Below, in pieces: positions 41,946-51,608 of a stretch of DNA of 56,723 nucleotides. Below the pieces are notes generated by a model that saw only the letters and a program-made list of their open reading frames with translations, was not told the origin of the DNA and made no database searches. Source of the stretch: Deltaproteobacteria bacterium (GTDB taxonomy: Bacteria; Desulfobacterota; Desulfuromonadia; Geobacterales; Geobacteraceae); contig JAJZUQ010000014.1 of assembly GCA_021848385.1 (NCBI GenBank), positions 1-56,723 on the forward strand, read 5' to 3'. The translations under genes and the position numbers were made by a program. Positions within the stretch are counted from its first letter, which is position 1. Every line of letters starts with the position of its first letter.

Positions 41946-44900
41946 ATGAAAAGACATCGTGTAGCTGGGAACATCCTGATACCCATGTTTGCTGTCATGT
42001 TCTCGCTCGTGACGCTGCTTCCGGTTGGAGGTGCCTATGCCCAGCCCATAACCGACTGCTCCGGCTGCCACGGAACGAGCAGCAGCGACTGGCGGCCACT
42101 GGACAGCTCAGATGGTTTCAGGCACATGACCAGCGGCTCCTTCAAGGGGAATCACTCCGAGCACATGGGGGTGACGACTACTGCCAATGTCTGCGCCAAA
42201 TGTCATGGTTCGACAACGAATCCCGTGACGGGATATACCAATGCCCACCGTAACGGCGGGATCGACATGGCGGCCAACATCAACAACTCGCCAAAAACCG
42301 GCGGTGCCACTTACAGCAAAGGGGTGTTCTTCAACCAGACGTCAGTCCCCGTCACGGGGACCTGTTCCAGTGTCAACTGCCATTTCGAAGCTGCTACCCC
42401 GCAATGGGGCAGCTCCAATTTCTCCTATACCAACAGCACAACGAACGACTGCAACAAGTGTCATGGTGCAGCTCCCACCGACGGCAATCACCCCTACGGC
42501 AGCCAGAAGCACGGCGTTTACTACGGTACAGACACCGGTTCATGCGTAAAATGCCACTCGGACCATACTGCTGAAACCAATAAGTTTGCCCACGCGACGA
42601 GCGCCGGCAACCGCGGGCTGGTCGTCGCATTCAACGCCGCACCCAACAACGGTTTCGGCCGCTATACGGGGAACGTCAGCTATCCCAACTACCTGCCGAG
42701 CCAGAACACAGGCCGTGCCGGCACCTGTCAGAGCCTCTACTGCCACAGCGACGGCACCGCCGGCAACGCACCCTATGCGGCCCCCAACCAGCGGCCAGTC
42801 TGGGGGAATACACTCACCTGTACCGGCTGCCACAAGTCCGATATCGCCTCGGGTGATAACATGGTTACCGGGAGCCACGGTAAGCACGTCAACGGTTATG
42901 GTCTTGCCTACAACACCATCAAGTGCGTGACCTGTCATGCGGTGACGGCAACGGCCGGCATGACCATTGCGAACGTTTCGCGGCACGTTAACAAATCCGT
43001 CGATATCGCCTTCGACAATACATCGAGCGCGGCAAACGGCTCCTATAATAGCCAGCCTGCGACACCGAGTTCTCCGTCCACGAAAGTGCCCGGAACTGCG
43101 CCCGGACAATGTACCAATGTCTACTGCCATTCGACTGGCCAACACAGTGACGGGACTCCGCTGGTTGCCGCGGACTACAAGACCCCCACGTGGGGAACGC
43201 CTTCCACCGGCCAATGCGGAACGTGCCACGGTGTCGACAGTGACCAGCACTCCGGTCAGGCTATCGCCAACGTTATTGCCTCGGGAAGTCATCCCAAGCA
43301 TGTGATCTTTACGTTCGGGATACCTGCCCCTAATGCGGAAACGCGTTGTGCCGCATGCCATTCCACGTCGCCCGGACTGACCCAGACAGGTGGCTGCCAG
43401 TCAGCGGTCTGTCATACCAACATGGCGACCAAGCACGCAAACTATGAAATCAACGTCGGAATTCCGGCTCTTTTTGGTGATTCGGCAACCTATAATGCAG
43501 CTTCGCTTACCCCCGGCACCGGCTACAGCACCTGTTCCAACGTCTACTGCCACAGTAACGGCCTGACGACCTCGCCTGCTTACTCTACACCCACGTGGGG
43601 CAACGCCGCCAGCGGCGCCTGCGGCACCTGTCACGGCGTCACCGCCGATGCTCCACCGGCATCACCTCCCCACACAAAGCATGTGGGAAGCGCAAATCTA
43701 AACCCGTACCGTTTTGCCTGTGCCAAGTGTCACAGCGGCAAGGTCCAGACGCTTGCCGATTCCAACAGCGCCCCGGCCTTTACCAACACGACAACCCATG
43801 TTAACACGGTCCGCGACGTGGCCTTCGATGCGACCAACCCGTTCGGCACCTACTCTTCTGCCACTCAGTCCTGTCGCAACGCGTACTGCCACAGCACCGG
43901 CAACATCAACGTCGCATCCGCCAGCCTGCCTGCCGCGTATGGCGGTACGAACTATGCCCGCCAGCTCTGGTCCGGAAGCGTTTCGTGTAACTCGTGTCAT
44001 GGCCGTTCCACGACAAGTGGCACGGCAACCTATGGTATGCCCGACTACACAAATGCGGGCTCACCCGGTTCCGCCACTTCCAATAGCCATTCCAAGCACG
44101 TCTCCAGCAGTGCTATCAAGTGCGTTGAGTGTCACCAGAAAACCACCAAAACCGGCACGAGCATCAGGTCCACATCGCCGAGCTTACATGTGAACGGTAC
44201 CCCCGATGTCTTCTTCAACCTGTCCGGTCTGAGCGCATCGGGTACCTATAACGGAGCGGTTGGCACCAAGCAGTGCTCAAACACCTACTGCCACGGCACC
44301 ACCTCGCTAAAATGGGGCGACACCACCTACTGCAACTCCTGCCACAGTGCCAATGACGCCGCATCCGGCGGGGGTGGAGTCAACAACTGGGGTTCGGCCA
44401 CACCAGTCAGCGCCCACACTCTCCATGTTGAAGAAAGCTCGCTGCCGTCGAAATACACCAACTACTCTACCGGCAACCTGAGCAGCAGCACGACCACCTA
44501 TCGTTTCGGCTGCGCCTCCTGCCACAACCCGGCTTCGGCAAGCCACGTCAACGGTTACGCCAGCAGCCCGTATCGTGCCGAGGTCTTTTTCGGATATACC
44601 GCTCCGGGTAAGAAACCGAATTACACTTACACCGGTACGGCAGGCACTTCGGACAACGGTTTTGGATGGTCTAACGGCAACACCGTCTGCAACCAGACCT
44701 ACTGCCACTCCAACGGGGCGGGGGGCAACGGCACCACCCCCGTTTCGTGGGCGACGACCACGAACACTGCGGGAGCGGCGCGCTGTGGGCTCTGCCACGA
44801 CAAGGCGGGTGATGCCTCCTGGTCCGGCACCGCACCGCACCTGAAGCACGTGACAACCTACATCGCCAACACCAACATCACTTGCAACTCCTGTCATGCC

Positions 44901-47645
44901 CTTACTGCTTCGAGCAGTTCAGCGCTTTCCGACAAGACGAAGCACGTGAACAAGGTAAAGAACGTGTCGTTCAACGCCTTTGCCAACAGTGCTGCAACCT
45001 ACAGTCTGACGACACAGCAGTGCCAGAATGTCTACTGCCACGGTAACGGTACAACCCTGACCCCCACGGTAACTGCTACCTGGAGCGGGACCACTTCCTG
45101 TTCCAGCTGTCATGGCAATACCAGTGCCACCTTGACCACCGGCTCCCATGTCAAGCACCTTGCCTCCTATAGCTGTGACAAGTGCCATGCCCTTACCGCC
45201 GGCAGTTCAACTGCCCTGAAGAACGCGGCCAGCTATGGCTACCATGTGAACGGCCAGATCAACGTTGCATTCGAGATAGGCTCGTCTGCGACCAGCGGCG
45301 CCACCTATGGTGGTGTCGCCACACCCCGCGCCAAGACGCCGGACAACGGAGCCTCCTACGGCAGCTGCACCAACATCATCTGTCACAACAACGGTGTCGC
45401 CATCTGGAGCGGCGGTATCGGCGTGGGGAATACCCCTGTCTGGGGAACCACCGGTGGCTGTAATTCGTGCCACGGCAACCAGACCTACAGCGATTACCGC
45501 AAGGCATTCCCGCTCTACACCTCCGGGACCGTTTCTCCCCGGAAGCCGAATGCCCATGTGAACCATGCTGACACCCGCACTACACCGAACCTGGAAACCC
45601 AGTGCGACAACTGCCACAGCACGGTAACTGCCAGTAACACGGCCATCGATGGCTCCACCCCGGCCAACCACGCCAATGGCGCCTACAATGTGGTTGCCGG
45701 TTCCACGTTCCGCGATGGGGACACCTTCGGCACCAGCACCACGCCGGTAACGGTTACCCTCAACTATACCAACAACGGGAGTCCCAATACGAGCACCTGC
45801 TCCAATGTCTCCTGCCACCCGACCGGACTTGGGGACGCAAACAAGGCTGCCACATCGGTTGCCTGGAACAACAAGTACCAGTGCAGCGACTGCCACAAAG
45901 TAGATCTGATAAACACCGCCGGCTATCACCACGCCATGCGGAGCTACTCCGGCTCATCAGCCGGCTATCCCACCGCGGTTCCGCAGGGAGATGCAACAAC
46001 CGGCACCAACTCGCTCAGCAGGCGCTGCACCATGTGCCATGTGGACCATACCACCTTCAGCCCCCTGCAGAACAAGAACAGCAATGCGCGGGCGAACAAC
46101 CTGCGGACCGGCATAGCGGTTTCGCCGACTGCCACCAGCGGCTATACCAACAGCGACTTTGTCGGGACGGCCGGCGGGACCGGCGGTATCTGCATCAGCT
46201 GCCATACGAACGAACTCACGAAGAGCCCGACCAGATTACTGACCGAGACCGGTTCTACCAAGACGGTCGCGATCCCCTTGGCCGACTACTCCAGTTCGTC
46301 CCATGAATATGCCATCGCTTCTGCCATGAAGAGCTCGGACAACGGCGGTACCTTCCAGTCCAACTGCTCCAAGTGCCATAACGGCCGGAACGGCGAGGGG
46401 ACAACGGTCTTCTCCAGCATGACCACCGCCACCCACGACCGGAGCGTCAGAAGGATTTATGCGTCACTCGGCACGAATCTTACCGATGGCATCGATGCCC
46501 TGTTCTGCTACCGCTGCCACAGCAACGCCACCGATGCCATCGGCGGCACCAAGAAACCCGTCGATGGCAAGGATTACTACAATAAGGTGACAATGAGTGC
46601 AGCTGCCGAAGATACCTGGACAGTCTTCCAGAAGACCTACCGGCACGACGTAGCAAATTCAGGTTACGCCGGCAAGCACAAGCCGTCGCCGACGGATGAA
46701 ACCCTGGCTTACATAAGTGCCAACAAGCATGTTTCCTGTAACGACTGCCATGATCCGCATGCGGCGCGACAGGGGAATCATACGGTCGATGCAAGCAACC
46801 GTTCCGTTATGGCCAAGGTTCTTAAGGGAGTATCCGGTGTTGCCGTTACCTGGAATGCTACCAACTGGACGGCGCCTACCTATACTGCTTCAACGGCAGC
46901 GCTGCCGGTTGCAACAGCCGAATACCAGGTCTGCTTCAAGTGCCACTCAGGTGCAAATACCAGTGTTACAACCTGGGGTGGCTCCGGTGCCGCAGCCTGG
47001 ACCAACCTGGGACTTGAGTTCAGCCCGAATAATAAGTCGGGACATCCAGTTGTCGTTGGTCTGAACAGTTATACCAACGCCGTTACGCCAAAGGCTCTCA
47101 CGGCTGCAAAGATGGTTTCGCCGTGGAACGTAGCGGCTAATATGGGTGTACAGATTATGACCTGCTCCGACTGCCATGCCACCGACAGTACTGCTTCCAA
47201 GGGGCCCCACGGTTCTGCAGTGAAATGGATGCTGACCGGCACCAATAAAAACTGGCCGTATACAACAACAGCCGGTAACGGTACGAGTACGGGCACTCTT
47301 GCGACACTCTCGGCAAGCACAACGTTCTGTTCAAACTGCCATGTGATTGCTTTTGGTGCTCCCCATACCACCGGCAATCACAGCAATGCAGCCTGTACGG
47401 TCTGTCACATCAGGGTTCCCCACGGCGGCAAGGTTTCGAGGTTGATCAATGCGGCATCAACTCCGACAAATCTTCCCGCTAGATACTGGCCGAATGGTAA
47501 CGGTGGGGGCACCGTGGGGCTTTCCTACTTCCAGAAAGGTTCCAGCTATCAAGAGTCAAACTGTGTATCAGACAACAACTCTGTCCGTGGTGGCTGCAGC
47601 TGGCATAGCAGCTATTCCACGACAACCAGCCATGAAAGCTGGTAG
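41946..47645 (+). CDS. Giant secreted multiheme c-type cytochrome, 41 heme motifs
   Basis: 1,899 residues from ATG 41946 (AAGGAG just upstream). Signal peptide with RHRVAGNILIPMFAVMFSLVTLLPVGGAYA. I count 30 CxxCH and 11 CxxxxCH motifs, 41 possible hemes. Up to about residue 1,285 they alternate in the order CxxCH-CxxCH-CxxxxCH for some ten cycles of about 110-130 residues. Each cycle carries segments like YCHSNG, PTWG, CGTCHG, HxKHV and HVN, the pattern of the Geobacter CxxxxCH...CXXCH domain. The last 600 residues have only CxxCH. The heme-bearing part is rich in Ser, Thr, Gly and Asn. Expected role: long-range extracellular electron transfer. A terminator follows. Confidence 0.92.
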   Translation: MKRHRVAGNILIPMFAVMFSLVTLLPVGGAYAQPITDCSGCHGTSSSDWRPLDSSDGFRHMTSGSFKGNHSEHMGVTTTANVCAKCHGSTTNPVTGYTNAHRNGGIDMAANINNSPKTGGATYSKGVFFNQTSVPVTGTCSSVNCHFEAATPQWGSSNFSYTNSTTNDCNKCHGAAPTDGNHPYGSQKHGVYYGTDTGSCVKCHSDHTAETNKFAHATSAGNRGLVVAFNAAPNNGFGRYTGNVSYPNYLPSQNTGRAGTCQSLYCHSDGTAGNAPYAAPNQRPVWGNTLTCTGCHKSDIASGDNMVTGSHGKHVNGYGLAYNTIKCVTCHAVTATAGMTIANVSRHVNKSVDIAFDNTSSAANGSYNSQPATPSSPSTKVPGTAPGQCTNVYCHSTGQHSDGTPLVAADYKTPTWGTPSTGQCGTCHGVDSDQHSGQAIANVIASGSHPKHVIFTFGIPAPNAETRCAACHSTSPGLTQTGGCQSAVCHTNMATKHANYEINVGIPALFGDSATYNAASLTPGTGYSTCSNVYCHSNGLTTSPAYSTPTWGNAASGACGTCHGVTADAPPASPPHTKHVGSANLNPYRFACAKCHSGKVQTLADSNSAPAFTNTTTHVNTVRDVAFDATNPFGTYSSATQSCRNAYCHSTGNINVASASLPAAYGGTNYARQLWSGSVSCNSCHGRSTTSGTATYGMPDYTNAGSPGSATSNSHSKHVSSSAIKCVECHQKTTKTGTSIRSTSPSLHVNGTPDVFFNLSGLSASGTYNGAVGTKQCSNTYCHGTTSLKWGDTTYCNSCHSANDAASGGGGVNNWGSATPVSAHTLHVEESSLPSKYTNYSTGNLSSSTTTYRFGCASCHNPASASHVNGYASSPYRAEVFFGYTAPGKKPNYTYTGTAGTSDNGFGWSNGNTVCNQTYCHSNGAGGNGTTPVSWATTTNTAGAARCGLCHDKAGDASWSGTAPHLKHVTTYIANTNITCNSCHALTASSSSALSDKTKHVNKVKNVSFNAFANSAATYSLTTQQCQNVYCHGNGTTLTPTVTATWSGTTSCSSCHGNTSATLTTGSHVKHLASYSCDKCHALTAGSSTALKNAASYGYHVNGQINVAFEIGSSATSGATYGGVATPRAKTPDNGASYGSCTNIICHNNGVAIWSGGIGVGNTPVWGTTGGCNSCHGNQTYSDYRKAFPLYTSGTVSPRKPNAHVNHADTRTTPNLETQCDNCHSTVTASNTAIDGSTPANHANGAYNVVAGSTFRDGDTFGTSTTPVTVTLNYTNNGSPNTSTCSNVSCHPTGLGDANKAATSVAWNNKYQCSDCHKVDLINTAGYHHAMRSYSGSSAGYPTAVPQGDATTGTNSLSRRCTMCHVDHTTFSPLQNKNSNARANNLRTGIAVSPTATSGYTNSDFVGTAGGTGGICISCHTNELTKSPTRLLTETGSTKTVAIPLADYSSSSHEYAIASAMKSSDNGGTFQSNCSKCHNGRNGEGTTVFSSMTTATHDRSVRRIYASLGTNLTDGIDALFCYRCHSNATDAIGGTKKPVDGKDYYNKVTMSAAAEDTWTVFQKTYRHDVANSGYAGKHKPSPTDETLAYISANKHVSCNDCHDPHAARQGNHTVDASNRSVMAKVLKGVSGVAVTWNATNWTAPTYTASTAALPVATAEYQVCFKCHSGANTSVTTWGGSGAAAWTNLGLEFSPNNKSGHPVVVGLNSYTNAVTPKALTAAKMVSPWNVAANMGVQIMTCSDCHATDSTASKGPHGSAVKWMLTGTNKNWPYTTTAGNGTSTGTLATLSASTTFCSNCHVIAFGAPHTTGNHSNAACTVCHIRVPHGGKVSRLINAASTPTNLPARYWPNGNGGGTVGLSYFQKGSSYQESNCVSDNNSVRGGCSWHSSYSTTTSHESW

Positions 47646-47678
47646 GGCTATGTAAATAACTTCATAGTGGAGAGATAT

Positions 47679-47712
47679 AAAAAGTGGCCTTGCTACAGCG
47701 AGGCCACTTTTT
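47679..47712. terminator. Strong bidirectional terminator after the 41-heme gene
   Basis: A perfect 12-bp stem, AAAAAGTGGCCT (47679-47690) with AGGCCACTTTTT (47701-47712) and a ten-base loop, lies 34 bases after the cytochrome stop. It closes the cytochrome transcript and argues that the glycosyltransferase gene at 47730 has its own promoter, which I could not identify. Confidence 0.88.
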
Positions 47713-47729
47713 ACTATTTATATAAATAC

Positions 47730-49883
47730 ATGCGCCGAATATTCCCGTCAGGCAGGCCGTTCCTAGGGCCATACAATTCTCCAGCGCTTGTTTTCCTTCT
47801 GGCACTTGCCGTCCGCTCTGTGTATCTCTGGCAACTCCGGCATTCCCCCCTTTCCCTGCTGGGCAGCACGGACACGGAAATCTACCTTTCCCAGGCGGAG
47901 CAGATAGCGCGTGGGCACTGGCTGGGGAATGAAGTGTTTTTCCAGAGCGGTTTTCTCTACCCCTATTTCCTTGCACTATTCCGTCTGCTCTTCGGTCCCA
48001 CTCTCCTTCCGGTCTATGTTGCCCAAGTCGTTATCGATTCTATTTCGGCAGTGCTGCTCTGCCTGCTCGCCAAGCGGTTTTTCGGTGCCCGGGCGGGTCT
48101 TGCTGCAGGCCTCGCTTACGGGTTGTACGGCCCTTTCATTGCCGGTAGCTGCCAACTTTTACTGGATCTGCCCATACTCTTCCCTCTTCTTGCCGGATTA
48201 CTGCTCTATTCCCATGCCAAAGAACGGTGTAACCCTGGCTTGACGTTGATTGCCGGCATCCTGCTTGGACTGGCGCTGGTGTCAAGGCCGTATCTGATCC
48301 CACTGCTGGCAGTGCCGGTTGTTTCTGCCCTGAAACGGGTTGACAACACTGGCTTGACCGGCAGACTCCGCCTCCCTCTCATCGCGCTGCTTGGCATGCT
48401 TCTGATGCTCATGACAGTCACGGTAAGAAACAGAATTGTCGGCAATGAATGGGTGTTTACCAATGCCGGCGGGGGATTTGTATTTTATCTGGGGAATAAC
48501 CCGGAGGCGGAAGGAGGGTTTTACCTGCCCGACGGACTTGGCATTGACGACAATCCCTTCAGGTATGCCGCATCGACCCTTACCGTACCTTCACGTGAGC
48601 TCGGCCATGATGTTACATGGTCCGAAGGTTCGAGTTTCTGGTTCAACAAAGGGTTGAGCTACTGGAGGGAGGCCCCGGGTGCGGCGATGCGGCTTTTATT
48701 GAAAAAGGGTGCCCTCTGCTTCAATAATCACGAAATGGGTGACAATTACGATTACAACTACCTTAAATTCAAGATGCCCCTGCTTCATTTCCCATGGCTC
48801 TGTTTTGGTGTTGTTGCCCCTTTCGGCGTACTCGGGATGGTTTTGCACAGACGGCGGTTATTCGAACTACTCATGTTGTATTCATTGGTATTCCTTGTCG
48901 CCGCGTCCCAAGTCCTGATCCTCGTGTATACCCGCCACCGCTATGTTCTCGCGGCAATGCTCATTTTCTTCGGTTCTTCAGCTGTTGTGAGCTTGGTGGA
49001 ATGGTGGAGGGAACGGCGGTTTAGAAAAGTACTGTTCTCGGTAATAGCTCTTTCCCTTCTTGCTCTGTTCATGTTCAGATCAGCAGGTGTTGCCGATGTA
49101 CGTTTCAGGTCCGCCCTTACATTAGCAAACGGCCTCTGGAATGTTGGAAGACAGGAAGATGCCTACAGGGCGTATGATGAGATGTTGAGACTTAACCCGA
49201 ATTTTTCAGATGGTGCACGGGATTATGCCATTTCCCTTGCCTCGGTCGGCGAGAAGGCAAAGGCGATAGAGATCCTCACGGCAATGATTGACCGGACATC
49301 TGTTTTTCCGCAGGGACACAGGTTGCTCAAGGAGCTCTACCAGAGTAAAGCGCCAGAAGGTTCTGGTGGCAAAAAAGCATTCGGCAGTGGCGCTCGTAAT
49401 ACAGAGGATGATGCAGTTAACTTGGCGCAAGGATACTTCAGGCAACGGCGATTTTTGGAAGCAAAAGAGGTGCTGGTACCCACGTTGCAAAGGTTTAAGG
49501 ATTCTGGCAGGCTTGTCGGGCTGCTTGCCTATGCTGAAGATCATCTGGGCAATTTCAGGGAAGCTGTCGAATTGTACCAGAAGGCGCATGCTCTTGTGCC
49601 GGGAGACTCAGCTCTGGCTGGGCGCCAAGAAGTGGCATCGGGCTTTCTGTCTCTGATGGGGAAAGACCTGAGTGGTGCAAAAGCCGCCTTTACGAGGGCA
49701 GTGTCATCTGCACCCGAATCAGCCGAGGCCTATTATGGCCTTGGGGTTGTGCTGCGAAAAGAAGGGAAATCCTCCGAGGCGGCGGCTGCATTTCAAAAAT
49801 GCATCAGCTGCGCTAAAACACAGGACCGCTGGGTGGAGAGGGCTAAAGAGGATTTGGAGAAGATAGTAAATGTTGATAACTAG
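47730..49883 (+). CDS. Membrane glycosyltransferase (GT39/PMT-like) with C-terminal TPR domain
   Basis: 717 residues from ATG 47730; an earlier in-frame ATG lies before the terminator and is unlikely. The first 430 residues hold about ten membrane helices and the early extracytoplasmic motif GSTDTEIYLSQAEQIARG, with acidic residues where the lipid-phosphate-sugar-dependent transferases (GT-C fold) have their catalytic Asp/Glu, then VFFQSGFLYPYFLALFRLLFG. The last 250 residues are tetratricopeptide repeats (GRQEDAYRAYDEMLRLNPNFSDG, LGNFREAVELYQKAHALVPGDSA, SAEAYYGLGVVLRKEGKSSEAAAAFQKC). Such proteins transfer sugars from polyprenyl carriers to proteins or glycans in the periplasm. The next gene is of the same kind and overlaps by 14 bases. 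Its position beside the cytochromes suggests they are the acceptors. Confidence 0.85.
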   Translation: MRRIFPSGRPFLGPYNSPALVFLLALAVRSVYLWQLRHSPLSLLGSTDTEIYLSQAEQIARGHWLGNEVFFQSGFLYPYFLALFRLLFGPTLLPVYVAQVVIDSISAVLLCLLAKRFFGARAGLAAGLAYGLYGPFIAGSCQLLLDLPILFPLLAGLLLYSHAKERCNPGLTLIAGILLGLALVSRPYLIPLLAVPVVSALKRVDNTGLTGRLRLPLIALLGMLLMLMTVTVRNRIVGNEWVFTNAGGGFVFYLGNNPEAEGGFYLPDGLGIDDNPFRYAASTLTVPSRELGHDVTWSEGSSFWFNKGLSYWREAPGAAMRLLLKKGALCFNNHEMGDNYDYNYLKFKMPLLHFPWLCFGVVAPFGVLGMVLHRRRLFELLMLYSLVFLVAASQVLILVYTRHRYVLAAMLIFFGSSAVVSLVEWWRERRFRKVLFSVIALSLLALFMFRSAGVADVRFRSALTLANGLWNVGRQEDAYRAYDEMLRLNPNFSDGARDYAISLASVGEKAKAIEILTAMIDRTSVFPQGHRLLKELYQSKAPEGSGGKKAFGSGARNTEDDAVNLAQGYFRQRRFLEAKEVLVPTLQRFKDSGRLVGLLAYAEDHLGNFREAVELYQKAHALVPGDSALAGRQEVASGFLSLMGKDLSGAKAAFTRAVSSAPESAEAYYGLGVVLRKEGKSSEAAAAFQKCISCAKTQDRWVERAKEDLEKIVNVDN

Positions 49884-51570
49884 CCCTGGTAACGGCATTT
49901 TTACTGATCGTGGAGACGTGGTTTCCATGTTCAGGTTTTGCCTTACAGCTTTACTGATAGCAGTTGTGACGTTCATTGTGTTCCTGCCTGCCGTGAAAAA
50001 CAGTTTTGTCAATTGGGATGACGTCGGCAACATTATTCACAATCAACATATCCATTTGTTTAATGGTGAATTGTTCCGCTGGGCATTCCTTGAGTTCTAC
50101 GATGATTCATGGTTCCCCTTAACCTATGTCTCTCTTGCCGTGGATTATGTCTTCTGGGGGGCGGACCCGCGCGGCTATCATCTGACAAATGTCATTCTGC
50201 ATGCCTGCAATACCTTTTGGGTGCCGTTGGTTACGATGCGCCTGATAGATGCGTACCGGAGCAGGATGAATCACCAGAATGCGCAACTGCGAGCCGAAAC
50301 GGACAGGATTGCGCTGGTAAGTTGTGTGGCGGCCGGGCTCCTTTTTGGGTTGCACCCCCTGCGTGTCGAGTCGGTGGCGTGGGTGAGTGAGAGGAAAGAT
50401 GTGCTGAATGCATTCTTTTGTCTTCCGGCATTTTTCGTGTACCTCTGCTACGCGCAACGGCGCGTCGAAGCCAACTCCAACCTTTCTTTTTGGTTGTTTG
50501 ACAAAAGGTATCTGGCTGCGTTGCTGCTGTTTATTCTTTCACTTCTCAGCAAGCCGATGACGGTAACACTGCCGGTTATACTTTTAATTATTGACTGGTT
50601 CCCCCTGCGCCGCCTCAGCGGGACCGAAAATCGCAAAGCAGTTATTGCCGAGAAAATACCCTTTCTTCTGGCAAGCCTGGCAGTGAGCGTTATTACATTG
50701 ATTTCGCAGCGACCGGACATGGCAATGCAGGAGACTGTTTGGTCAAGGGTGTTGCTGGCGTGCAAATCTGTAGTTTCCTATCTGCGGATGATACTCTGGC
50801 CAAGCGGTCTATCTCCATCGTACCCCTTTCCACATGATACCGTGTCTTTTGCCCGGATTGAATATGGTGTTCCGGTGGTGCTGGTTGCGCTGATTACGAT
50901 TGTGTGCCTGCTCATGGTGCGCCGGCAAAAAATCTGGTTTGCTGTCTGGTTCTCATTCCTTGTGGCGTTATCACCGGTCCTGATGGTAGTAAAAGTAGGC
51001 ATGCAGGCGATGGCGGACCGCTATACCTATCTGCCGTGCCTCGGCCCCGTTATGCTCGTATCGCTGGGGGGGGGGATGCTCTTTAACAAGGCAAGCAAGG
51101 CGAAGCGATGGAGTCGGCCGCTTGGTTATGGGGTTATTGCCGCCATCATGGCGGTAGCTGCCGTTTATTCGGTAATGACCATGCGGCAGATTGGTGTCTG
51201 GCGTAATACCGGCACGCTCTGGACAAGGGTGATTGAACTTAAACCCGACGGCCTTACCTATTTTCAGCGAGGCCGGTATTACGAGGTTACTGGCGAATAT
51301 GAAAATGCTTTAAGTGATTACACCGAGTCCATACGTTTTGCGTTGGTCAGGAGGTATAGCAAAATCCATGAATTATACTTTTTTCGCGCCAACGTTTATG
51401 CAAAGATGGGCCGTTATGGTGAAGCGCTGGGAGATTATAACCGGTCAATTAATTTGAATCCTGCGCCAACGGCCGATGATTTCATCCGCCGTGGCACGAT
51501 GCTTCAAACCCTGGGAAGGCTGAAAGAAGCAAATGATGATTTTGTGGCGGCTAAGGCAATTGGTAAGTAA
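49870..51570 (+). CDS. TMTC-like membrane glycosyltransferase with TPR repeats
   Basis: 566 residues from ATG 49870 (overlapping the previous stop by 14 bases), or 547 from ATG 49927; both have GGAG ten to eleven bases upstream. The N-terminal half has the family motifs FVNWDDVGNIIHNQHI (acidic pair in the first periplasmic loop), YHLTNVILHACNTFW and FGLHPLRVESVAWVSERKDVLNAFFCLPAFFVYLCY. These are diagnostic of the TMTC/DUF1736-type proteins, whose animal members O-mannosylate cadherins. The C-terminal 120 residues are TPR (FQRGRYYEVTGEYENALSDYTESI, NVYAKMGRYGEALGDYNRSINLNP). Expected role: periplasmic O-glycosylation, here probably of Ser/Thr-rich surface proteins. Confidence 0.85.
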   Translation: MLITSPGNGIFTDRGDVVSMFRFCLTALLIAVVTFIVFLPAVKNSFVNWDDVGNIIHNQHIHLFNGELFRWAFLEFYDDSWFPLTYVSLAVDYVFWGADPRGYHLTNVILHACNTFWVPLVTMRLIDAYRSRMNHQNAQLRAETDRIALVSCVAAGLLFGLHPLRVESVAWVSERKDVLNAFFCLPAFFVYLCYAQRRVEANSNLSFWLFDKRYLAALLLFILSLLSKPMTVTLPVILLIIDWFPLRRLSGTENRKAVIAEKIPFLLASLAVSVITLISQRPDMAMQETVWSRVLLACKSVVSYLRMILWPSGLSPSYPFPHDTVSFARIEYGVPVVLVALITIVCLLMVRRQKIWFAVWFSFLVALSPVLMVVKVGMQAMADRYTYLPCLGPVMLVSLGGGMLFNKASKAKRWSRPLGYGVIAAIMAVAAVYSVMTMRQIGVWRNTGTLWTRVIELKPDGLTYFQRGRYYEVTGEYENALSDYTESIRFALVRRYSKIHELYFFRANVYAKMGRYGEALGDYNRSINLNPAPTADDFIRRGTMLQTLGRLKEANDDFVAAKAIGK

Positions 51571-51608
51571 CTTCTGACACCGTACTGTAATTTTCAACAA
51601 GGTGTGAA

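Noticed and set aside
47595..47610. CSWH near the C-terminus of the 41-heme cytochrome as an extra heme site
   Set aside because: Lacks a second cysteine directly before histidine, so it is not a heme c motif; not counted.
47667..47729. Earlier ATG for the first glycosyltransferase
   Set aside because: It would place the start codon before a perfect 12-bp terminator hairpin, and the added residues (KKWPCYSEATFYYLY) come from that hairpin.
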